From positions 1 through 12,428 of the forward strand of contig JAAHIC010000058.1 of the NCBI GenBank assembly GCA_010671965.1: a stretch of DNA of 12,428 nt, given 5' to 3'. Source of the stretch: Leptolyngbya sp. SIO4C5 (GTDB taxonomy: Bacteria > Cyanobacteriota > Cyanobacteriia > Phormidesmidales > Phormidesmidaceae). Positions 1 to 8,100 of the stretch are shown in pieces. Below the pieces are notes generated by a model. That model ran no database searches. It was not told the origin of the DNA and worked only from the letters and a program-made list of their open reading frames with translations. The translations under genes and the position numbers were made by a program. The first letter of the stretch is position 1; the number at the start of each line of letters is the position of its first letter.

Positions 1-3000
1 TGCACCCCAGCAATAATGCCGTGGGTATTGTGGGTATAGACCTGGTAGTAGCGAATATCAAACTGCGGTTCATCGGCCAGCGGCTCATGCACCACCGTCG
101 CCACCCCATAGGCAAAGTGACCAAAGTAAATTGGCCCTTGGGCCGCAGGTTCTCGCTGGTTGCCGCCAATGCCGCCGTAGATGTGAACTAACAAAGCGCG
201 ATCGCCCACTTGCCAAGCCTGCCGCGCCTGCTGCGCCGTCGCCGTATTGGGGCTAATCAGCACCGATTCTGTCTGCCCTTTCTTAGTTTCTAAATCCTGC
301 CAAGACTTGCGCTCGACATAGCGCAGACCCGCCTTGGCCTGCAGCAGCGTCCGCGTCGGCAGCAGCCGGAACAGATCGCGCGGCGCAACGGCCTGCACCG
401 TAAACAGCCCTGCCGCATCTGGCGCACCATAGATATACCAGCCCTCTTGGTTTTGGGGCGACTGCTCAATCTGGTTTGCGATTGACGGCAGCGTCCCGTT
501 CTTATCCGTCACCACTTGGGGCAGCCGCACCGTCTCTTGCGCCCCGGTAAACCGCCGCTTCTCTCGGTCAAAGTGAACTACGCGATAGCGATCGCTCTCC
601 GGCTCCTCCGGCCCTAAAAACTGCACCAGTCCGTAGTAACGTCCGCTAATCTGCACCGGCTCGTGCTCAATATAGAGCATCCACTCCTGCCCTATCCGCC
701 CGCTGCCGTCTCTCTGTCTCGGCGTCCTGGTATCTTCTTCATTGGCCTCATCGCCCCATTTGCCCATCCACCGCATCTCCTCCACCTGCACTGGCCGCGG
801 CAGCGCCACAATCACGTCATTCTGTGGATGAGATCCGGCCAGAGATTCCAGCGGATTCACCTGCCGCCAGTGGTTAAGCCGAATCGGATGCACCAGTCCT
901 TGCCGGTGGGTATATTCCGCCTCAGCGCTAAAATGCACGTCCTGCGTCACCTGACGCACATGGCTTTGCACCTCCGGCTGCAGACTCCAGCGCAGGGTCA
1001 CGACTTTGCCCACCAGGGAGGCATAGGGAGCCGCCGCATGATGTACCTCAAACAGCACCCCTTCTACCCGGCGGCGCTGTTCTGGGCTAGGTAAAATCAG
1101 GCGACCCATCCAGGGAGCAATAGGCTGATAGCGCTGAGGGTCAACGGTTTGCTCTAGGGGATAGTAGCTCCAGTGATTGAAGTCGGCCTGCTGATAGCGC
1201 TGATAGTTGCTTTCAGTTTGGGGGGGGAGGCGATCCGCCGCGAGCTGCTCGGCAAATTTGTCCTGCAGAATGCTGAGAACTAGGGTCAACGTCCGCTGCA
1301 GGTGAGAGCGACTTTCCCCGTGGCGCGGCTTGGGGTCCAACATGCCGCCAATGCCCTGATGCCCCATGTCTTTGAGGGCAATGATGCTGATTTTGCCTTT
1401 GCGCTTGGCCCGGTTCCAATAGGAGAGAAAAGATATTTTCCAGCGGCGGGGAAACAGGACAATGCCCAACCGCTCAATCCAGTCGCGATCGCCCACTAAA
1501 TGGTAAAGCTGCTCTACTTCTAGGGCATCTACCCGACCGCTAATTACGCCGCCGAGGGAAATGACCTCCACCGAGGTATTGAGGCTGTTTTTCAAAAACG
1601 GCACAGCTCCCATCCCTACCTGACTGCCACCGCTGTAGCCCACTAAGGTAATCGGTACGCCGCCTTCAGCCGGATAGCCCAGCCGCACCAAGCTGTCGTA
1701 AATTCGTTGGGCAATCCCCCAGTTGTAAACCGGGCCGTAGCGCTGATCGGCAGAAACGCTCACCATCAGCATGTTGCGAAAGCTGACTAAGGCGCTGACC
1801 CAGCTTTCCTGAGGTTCTGGCCCCAGCCCTTCTACCCAGCGCCAGAAAAAAGCAAAGGGCCGATCTTCGGTCAGGGGACGATTTAGCACTGAATAGGACA
1901 TCAGCCCTTTCACCAGCAGCACATCGTCTGGCAGCTGCTGGGCTAGCTGGTCGAGGAAGTTGGCGACAAAGGGCTGGTAGTCTTGGGTCGATTGCCCCGT
2001 ACCGTCTAGATAAACTAAGACGCGCCTGATGCGATCGCGCGGGAGCGTTTGGGGAGCCACTATGGGCTGGGTGGCGGCAATCGGATCGCCATACCAGCCG
2101 GCCCACCAGCCCAGCGCTTCTAGGGGAGCTAGCAGGCCGCTAATAATAAAAATCAGCAGGCTAATCCAGGCCAGATCAATAAAAAACTGTACCCAGGCGG
2201 TGCCGGAGGTGACATAGGCGCCAATCAAAAAGCGCCGCACGGGAGACAGGACAAAGGTAATCAGGACGGCAAATAGGGCTAGGCCGACATACTGCAGCGA
2301 TCGCCGCAGCGGAAACGGCTGGGCCGTGGTGCTACGTTTGGGCTGCGAGGGGGGGGAGGGCGAGACAGAGCGAGCGGCAACCCACTCCCGGTTGGCGTGG
2401 GCAAATTCTACATCTGCTGCTACTACTGCCTCTGCCTCTGGTAAAGAGCGATTGGGCAAAACGGCATCCGCGAGAAAGGCTTCTCCGGCTCGCAGCAGGT
2501 CGTTGAGCGATCGCCAGTCTGTCACCAGCCGGACGCCAGCCACCGTATTAGCCAGCCAGCGACCCAGGGCAGCCACGGGCTGTCCTACGGTTTGCTGCAG
2601 CAGCTGCAGCATAATCCAGCCCACTACTACAGCTTCAAAGGCTCGCACCCAGGACAGATCCGCCACTGCCGAAAAGCCCAGCATCATCGCCAGCAGCGTC
2701 CAGACCGACAGCAGCCGCAGCAGCGGCACGCCGAAGTAGGGCAGCGCCCCCACAAAGCTAAACATCAGCGGTGCGTAGCTGTAGGCCAGCACCAGGGCGA
2801 TCGTCTCTAGCGACAGGTTGATGCGCAGCAGCCAGGCGCTAGAAAGCCAGGTGGTCAGTACCCAAAAGCCATAGCCAAAGGCAAAGAGAACGGCCCCAAT
2901 CAGCAGGCTGAAGATAAACCGGGCCGGCCGGACGCGATTGATAAACAGGACAACGCTTTCGGCAACGCCCAGGGACAGCCCCGCCAGCAGAACGACAGCC

Positions 3001-3143
3001 GCCGCGCCCCAAGAGCGCTGGGAAAACTGTTCGATGAGCTGAAACAAATTGGGGTCAAGCGCCAGAACTCCCTTCACCAATGTCCAAAACTGAGCGATCG
3101 CGGTCTCTGTCAAAGGCGGCTCTCCTTCCAAAGGCAAATCCAT
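1..3143 (-). CDS. Large membrane protein with alpha/beta-hydrolase core, C-terminus beyond window
   Basis: One open frame runs from an ATG at 3143 past the left edge, giving about 1047 visible residues. Residues 1-340 hold about seven hydrophobic segments (near 45-68, 76-100, 113-135, 141-161, 168-185, 284-302, 319-340), with a polar Pro/Ser linker near 255-280. From about 373 a hydrolase-like domain begins with a beta strand ending in LDGTGQST (379-386). The nucleophile elbow is GYSGGS (Ser504), a GDRD motif follows (551-554), and DMGHQG places a His at 595, in the order expected of an alpha/beta-hydrolase triad. The region from about 640 to the edge is soluble-looking; it contains YYGLVQFLG (about 834), RYVERKSW (ends at 948) and IYGGIGG (988-994). 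I recall similar C-terminal sequence in cyanobacterial proteins annotated as CAAX-type proteases, but cannot verify this. The substrate is unknown; a membrane-bound lipase, esterase or peptidase is an inference. No clear Shine-Dalgarno precedes the start. It lies 69 bp downstream of glpK on the same strand. Confidence 0.85.
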   Translation of the reverse strand, partial: MDLPLEGEPPLTETAIAQFWTLVKGVLALDPNLFQLIEQFSQRSWGAAAVVLLAGLSLGVAESVVLFINRVRPARFIFSLLIGAVLFAFGYGFWVLTTWLSSAWLLRINLSLETIALVLAYSYAPLMFSFVGALPYFGVPLLRLLSVWTLLAMMLGFSAVADLSWVRAFEAVVVGWIMLQLLQQTVGQPVAALGRWLANTVAGVRLVTDWRSLNDLLRAGEAFLADAVLPNRSLPEAEAVVAADVEFAHANREWVAARSVSPSPPSQPKRSTTAQPFPLRRSLQYVGLALFAVLITFVLSPVRRFLIGAYVTSGTAWVQFFIDLAWISLLIFIISGLLAPLEALGWWAGWYGDPIAATQPIVAPQTLPRDRIRRVLVYLDGTGQSTQDYQPFVANFLDQLAQQLPDDVLLVKGLMSYSVLNRPLTEDRPFAFFWRWVEGLGPEPQESWVSALVSFRNMLMVSVSADQRYGPVYNWGIAQRIYDSLVRLGYPAEGGVPITLVGYSGGSQVGMGAVPFLKNSLNTSVEVISLGGVISGRVDALEVEQLYHLVGDRDWIERLGIVLFPRRWKISFLSYWNRAKRKGKISIIALKDMGHQGIGGMLDPKPRHGESRSHLQRTLTLVLSILQDKFAEQLAADRLPPQTESNYQRYQQADFNHWSYYPLEQTVDPQRYQPIAPWMGRLILPSPEQRRRVEGVLFEVHHAAAPYASLVGKVVTLRWSLQPEVQSHVRQVTQDVHFSAEAEYTHRQGLVHPIRLNHWRQVNPLESLAGSHPQNDVIVALPRPVQVEEMRWMGKWGDEANEEDTRTPRQRDGSGRIGQEWMLYIEHEPVQISGRYYGLVQFLGPEEPESDRYRVVHFDREKRRFTGAQETVRLPQVVTDKNGTLPSIANQIEQSPQNQEGWYIYGAPDAAGLFTVQAVAPRDLFRLLPTRTLLQAKAGLRYVERKSWQDLETKKGQTESVLISPNTATAQQARQAWQVGDRALLVHIYGGIGGNQREPAAQGPIYFGHFAYGVATVVHEPLADEPQFDIRYYQVYTHNTHGIIAGV

Positions 3144-3181
3144 CACGGCAAGAACGTAGCCGCAACGGAGGGTGATCGATT

Positions 3182-3208
3182 GGAGGGCACGGCATACCCT
3201 GCCCCTAC
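3182..3208. repeat. Possible dispersed GTAGGGGC-type imperfect inverted repeat
   Basis: In the 69-bp spacer between glpK and the hydrolase gene, the minus strand reads GTAGGGGCAGGG, then a short centre, then TGCCCTCC. GGGCA at 3185-3189 is complementary to TGCCC at 3200-3204. I remember GTAGGGGC...TGCCC elements as frequent intergenic repeats in cyanobacterial genomes. A second copy is not visible in this window, so membership of such a family is inferred. In RNA it could fold into a weak stem between the two cistrons. Confidence 0.35.
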
Positions 3209-3212
3209 TAGC

Positions 3213-4727
3213 TTACTCCACCCAGTTTTTGGCCCGCTGAACGGCTTTTTGCCACATATGGAAGTTAGCCTGAGCCGATGCGGCATTGTCACTGGGTTCA
3301 AACACCCGCTCAATCTTGCGATCTTGAATTAGGGCATCGTAGCTATCCCAATAGCCTGCCGCTAGACCAGCGCCGAAAGCGGCTCCCTGAGCCGTGGCGT
3401 CTAGCACCGCTGGCCGCTCAATCGGAATGCCTAGGACATCAGCCTGAAACTGCATTAAAAAGTCATTTTGACAGGCCCCACCGTCTACTTTCAGCATTTT
3501 GATCCGGGTGCCGCTGTCTTCATTGACCGCCTCGACGACTTCGTTGACCTGATAGGCGATCGCCTCCAGCACGGCCCGAATCATATGCTCCCGCTGCACG
3601 CCGCCGGTAATGCCCAAAAAGGCCCCCCGCGCATTCATATCCCAGTGGGGAGCACCCAGGCCACTCAGGGCCGGTACAAAATAGACGCCGCCGTTGTCGG
3701 TTACTTTTTGGGCCTGGGGCTCGGTATCTGCTGCCGTCGTAATCAGCTTGATGCCGTCTCGCAGCCATTGAATGCAGGCCCCCGCGGTGAACATGCTGCC
3801 TTCTAGGGCATAGCCCACATCGGCCCCGCCGTCTTTAGCCGTTGACCAGGCGACGGTGGAGAGGAGCTGATTCTGCGATCGCGCCACGGATGAACCCGTG
3901 TGAGCCACCAGAAAAGCGCCGGTACCGTAGGTGCATTTGAGCAGGCCGGGTTGATTGCAGCCGTGGGCAAACAGAGCGGCCTGCTGGTCACCAAAAATCG
4001 CCATAATCGGAATTTCGGCCCCAAAGATTGCGGCATCGGTGTTGCCGAAGTGGCCCAGGCTGGGGCGAATTTCCGGCATGAGATGGGCGGGAATATTAAA
4101 CAGATCCAGCAGCTTTTCATCCCAGTCTAGAGAGGCCAGATTGAGCAGCATGGTGCGGCTAGCGTTGCTGTGATCGGTGGCATGGACTTTGCGCCCAGTT
4201 AGGTTCCACAGCACCCAGCTATCAATGGTTCCAGCCAGGACGTTGTCTAGGTCAACCGGCGGATCTAGTTGGTGGTCTTTCACATAGTCCAGCAGCCACT
4301 GCAGCTTAGTGGCAGAGAAGTAGGCGTCTAAAACCAGGCCGGTGCGATCGGCGACATCGGCGGCCCATCCCTGCTGGCGCAGCTCGTTGCAGATGGGAGC
4401 AGTGCGTCGATCCTGCCAGACAATCGCATTGTGCAAGGGCCGACCGCTGGTTTTATCCCACAGCAGACAGGTTTCTCTCTGCACGGTTAGCCCGATGGCG
4501 GCAATCTCAGTCGGCTCAATACTGGCTTTTTGAATCGCAGTTTGAATCGCCCACTGGATATCGTCCCAGATTTCTCGCGGATCGTGATCCAACCAGCCCG
4601 GTTGGGGGTAATACTGGGTCAATTCCTTGTAGGCTTGTCCGGCAATGTCACCGCTGCGATTAAACAGAATGGCTCGATTGCCCGTCGTGCCAAGATCAAG
4701 CGCCAAAATATACTGAGCGTTTGCCAT
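3213..4727 (-). CDS. glpK: Glycerol kinase
   Basis: This cytoplasmic enzyme of the FGGY family phosphorylates glycerol with ATP to sn-glycerol 3-phosphate, feeding phospholipid synthesis or, after oxidation, glycolysis. The 504-residue length is typical. Visible motifs in order are the N-terminal phosphate loop DLGTTGNR (11-18), the glycerol-contacting QRET (Arg84, Glu85) and IVWQDRRT (Trp104), the catalytic GDQQ (Asp247), KCTYGTG (264-270), SGLGAPHWD (355-363) and VDGGACQND (414-422). These match the positions of the E. coli enzyme closely. Position 12 is Leu where many homologues have Gln. The loop before GDQQ reads NTDAAIFGAEIPIMAIF and lacks the GGKGGTR stretch that forms the fructose-1,6-bisphosphate site in E. 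coli, so that inhibition is probably absent. The ATG at 4727 fits the family N-terminus; the stop is TAA at 3215-3213. The next gene on this strand begins 69 bp downstream, suggesting a possible two-gene transcript. Confidence 0.97.
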   Translation of the reverse strand: MANAQYILALDLGTTGNRAILFNRSGDIAGQAYKELTQYYPQPGWLDHDPREIWDDIQWAIQTAIQKASIEPTEIAAIGLTVQRETCLLWDKTSGRPLHNAIVWQDRRTAPICNELRQQGWAADVADRTGLVLDAYFSATKLQWLLDYVKDHQLDPPVDLDNVLAGTIDSWVLWNLTGRKVHATDHSNASRTMLLNLASLDWDEKLLDLFNIPAHLMPEIRPSLGHFGNTDAAIFGAEIPIMAIFGDQQAALFAHGCNQPGLLKCTYGTGAFLVAHTGSSVARSQNQLLSTVAWSTAKDGGADVGYALEGSMFTAGACIQWLRDGIKLITTAADTEPQAQKVTDNGGVYFVPALSGLGAPHWDMNARGAFLGITGGVQREHMIRAVLEAIAYQVNEVVEAVNEDSGTRIKMLKVDGGACQNDFLMQFQADVLGIPIERPAVLDATAQGAAFGAGLAAGYWDSYDALIQDRKIERVFEPSDNAASAQANFHMWQKAVQRAKNWVE

Positions 4728-5186
4728 GAGAGATCTATCTTAAAAATTAACAGCGTCTATAAAAGCTTGAGGACGCACAAGCCTAATCACAAGACATGCC
4801 TATTGTACTGAGAAGGCTTCTGGCAACTTCCTGGGATTAACGGGAATTAATGCTTCTGTGAGATTTAACTGCTCGATTCGACTGAGTTGACGGCTGCCTT
4901 TGTTTTGAGCAGTCTGCTGCGTCTAATGCTCGTATGGGCTAATTATTGGCGTCAATGCTATACATCCGTAGGCGGCTTAGAAAATGAGGATCCTCCCTAA
5001 GCAAGATTCTTAAGAGAGAGTTTTGCAGCGGCAGCCTGACCAAAAGTAGCAGCAGTTTCCCCCGACCGCTAGAGACTTAGCTGACAGCCTGCTTGATATA
5101 GTGAGACCGCTATCAAAACCCAAGTAAAAATTCATACTTTGACGCAACGGTATTTTGCGCTCCGTACTTAGACTTTTATTTTTCTC
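4728..5186. other. Divergent intergenic region between glpK and the exoprotein gene
   Basis: These 459 bp separate two divergently oriented genes and should hold both promoters. I see no convincing coding frame or structured RNA. On the glpK side the minus strand has a -10-like TTTATAGAC about 30 bases before the ATG, without a well-spaced -35. On the exoprotein side TTGACG at 5139-5144 resembles a -35, but no good -10 stands 16-18 bases downstream; TACTTA and TAGACT occur slightly further on. The bases just before the exoprotein ATG are pyrimidine-rich (CTTTTATTTTTCTC), so there is no Shine-Dalgarno. A near direct repeat, GGGATTAA then CGGGAATTAA, lies at 4833-4850. Confidence 0.5.
5093..5116. 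promoter_or_regulatory. Operator-like inverted repeat TTGATA-N12-TATCAA
   Basis: TTGATA at 5093-5098 and TATCAA at 5111-5116 form a perfect 6-bp inverted repeat with a 12-base centre, about 70 bases upstream of the exoprotein ATG. The half-sites could be a binding site for a dimeric regulator, or TTGATA could serve as a -35. Neither role is proven, and a 6-bp dyad of this spacing can arise by chance in 459 bp. Confidence 0.3.
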
Positions 5187-8100
5187 ATGACTCATAAGAA
5201 TAAGCTGTCCACAGCCGCTGCTTATCTGGCGGCTACGGTTGCCTTTGGGGCTTTTTTGCCAGGGCAGATCCGCTCAGCCTTTGCTCAGTCAGTAACCCCA
5301 GCCCAGGACGGTACGGGCACGGTGGTTAACGTTGAGGGTCAAACTTTTGACATTACCGGCGGTACCCTATCGGGCGACGGAGCTAACCTCTTCCACAGCT
5401 TAGAGCAGCTCAACCTCAACGCTGACGAGATTGCTAACTTCATCAGTCAGCCAGAGGTACAAAATATTCTGGGCCGCATCGTCAGCGGCGATCCGTCGGT
5501 GATCGACGGGTTATTGCAGGTGAGCGGGGGTGACTCCAACCTGTTTTTGGTCAATCCGGCGGGCATTGTCTTTGGTCAGAACGCGCGGCTTAACGTACCG
5601 GCTGCCTTCAGCGCTACGACTGCCGATCAGATCGGCTTTGGCAGCACCGCCTTTAATGCCACCGGCAGCAACGACTATCAGGCCCTCATCGGCAATCCCA
5701 CCAGCTTTGGCTTCACCGCTAACAATCCCGGCAGCCTGGTTAACGCCGGTGTGCTAGAGGTTGGTCAGGGCGAGAGCCTGACGCTGCTGGGCGGTCAGGT
5801 CGTCAACCTGGGTACCCTTTCAGCCCCAGGGGGCGACATCACGATCGCGGCTGTGCCCGGCGAAAACCGGGTGATTATTTCCCAGGCGGGCGCGGCCTTG
5901 AGCTTAGAGCTGGAAACGCTGGCTGACGGGACGGCGACGGGTACCCTTTCCCCCCTATCTCTGCCCGAACTGCTGACGGGTTCCGGTGTGGCTGAGGCAA
6001 CTGCGATCGCGGTTGAGGCCGACGGGGCGGTGCGGCTGACGAATGGGGTGGCGCTGCCGACTGGAACCGGAACGGCGATCGCCTCTGGTCGCCTAGACAC
6101 CAGCAGCCAGCAGACCGGGGGCCGCGTGACCGTACTGGGCGATCGCGTCGCGGTAGCCAACGCTGACATTGACGCTGCCGGCAATACGGGGGGCGGCCAA
6201 ATTCGCCTCGGCGGTGCCTATCAGGGGGGCAGCGACCTCCCAGCCGCTGCCAGAACTTTTGTAGACGCTGACTCCAGTCTCTCGGCTGATGCGCTCCGGT
6301 CTGGGGATGGCGGCGAGGTGATTGTCTGGGCGGATGACATTACCGGGTTTTATGGCAGCATCAGCGCCCAGGGTGGTTCCCTGTCCGGCGACGGCGGCTT
6401 TGTAGAAGTTTCCGGTAAGGACAGCCTCATTTTTGACGGCGTTGTGGATACTTCAGCCACTAACGGGGTATTTGGTACCCTGCTGCTCGACCCGAAGAAT
6501 ATCGCTGTCGTTGGCGGCACCGACGACGGTGATGACGACGCTCAGCGACAGGACGCCCTCGGCCCAGATCCCAATGCCGCTTCTGCCGAGGTGCTAGCCG
6601 GAGAACCACCCGCCAACGGCACCTTCACCATCTTTGAGTCTGAGCTAGAGGGCATGTCGGGCGACACTAACATCACGCTCCAGGCCAGCAACAACGTTTC
6701 TATCAATGACCTGCCCGACAACGAACTGCTGTTTCAGCCGGGCAGCGGCGCCATTACCTTCACCGCTGATGCCGACAATGACGGCGCGGGTTCCTTTTTG
6801 ATGAACGGCTCCGCTGACGTGATTCGTGCTGCCGGACGCAACATTGAGATTTCCGGGGCGGCGATTACCGTGGCTGGCATTGACACCTCGGCAGACGGCG
6901 CAGCGGGCAATATTAGCCTTACCTCCTCTGGCGGCGATATTAAAGTCAACAATGGCCTCAGGGCTGATTCAGTCAACAGCGAAGGTGGCGCTATTGACCT
7001 AGAGGTCACCCAGGATTTGGGAGCAATCAATATCAGCAGCAGCGGCGTCACCGTTTCCGCAACCTCTGAAAACGGTGAGGGCGGCAATATCACCTTCAAC
7101 ACCGCAGGCGGCAACATCACCACCCTAGACGTCCAAACCTTCACTGGCGGCAGCGGCGCGGCAGGAGACATAGACTTCAACATTGCCGCTAACTCCCAGG
7201 GAACCGGCCAGATTGACACCAGCAGCGGCACCCTAGATGCCAGCTCAGCCACGGGAACGGGCGGTGACGTTACGCTCACAACCGCCGCTGGCAATATTGA
7301 TACCGCCAATGTGGATACCCGCTCTGGAGGCGACGCCAATGCCGGTGAAATTCAGCTCGATATTCAAGGGGGCATCGGCTCGATAGACACCACCAGCGGC
7401 AGCCTCACGGCCACTTCAGTAGAGGGCAACGGCGGCGAAATCAACCTCACAACGAACGAAGGCAATATCAGCAGCAGCGATATCTCATCTGCGTCTAGTC
7501 AGGGCGGAGCCGCTGGCGAGATTGCCCTGGATGTCGCCGCTGGCACTGGCTCTATCAACACCACTACGGGGACGATCGACGCCACTTCGGCAGTAGGCGA
7601 CGGCGGCAACGTGGAGCTGCGCACCTTCCAAGGCTCCATCTCAGCCGCGAATATCAACACCTTCACTGAGGCGGCGGGTGCCGTGGGCGGCCAGATTGAG
7701 CTGAATGTCCAAGATGTGGAAGGCTCCATTGATACCACTGTGGGGACTCTGACGTCCGGCTCGTCTGTGGGCGACGGCGGCAAAATTGAGCTGACCACCA
7801 CTGACGGCAATATTCAAACCGCTACCCTCGATTCCAGCGCCGTTGATGATGGCGGCAACGGCGGCAGGATTGTGGTTGAAGCAGGGGGCGGCGGCAACAT
7901 TGACACCACCAACGGCCTGGTCAACTCCACGGCAGAGGACGGCAACGGCGGCAATATCAATCTCACGACTCAAGACGGCAATATTCAAACCGCCAACATT
8001 GACTCCAGCACGGTGAGTGAAGGCGAGGCCGGCCGCATTCGGCTGCAGGTAGAGGGATCTCCCGGTCTGATTAACACCACCGGCGGCACCCTAGATGCCA

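Noticed and set aside
663..1094. Plus-strand open frame inside the hydrolase gene (also 2326-2739)
   Set aside because: The opposite strand is a continuous coding frame with recognisable hydrolase and membrane features. The plus-strand translations have no recognisable domain.
3803..4120. Overlapping minus- and plus-strand frames within glpK
   Set aside because: They are frame shadows of a well-conserved glycerol kinase; all catalytic motifs lie in the glpK frame.
5010..5195. 61-codon minus-strand frame in the glpK/exoprotein intergenic region
   Set aside because: It overlaps the start of the exoprotein gene, has no ribosome site and shows no signal peptide or known motif.
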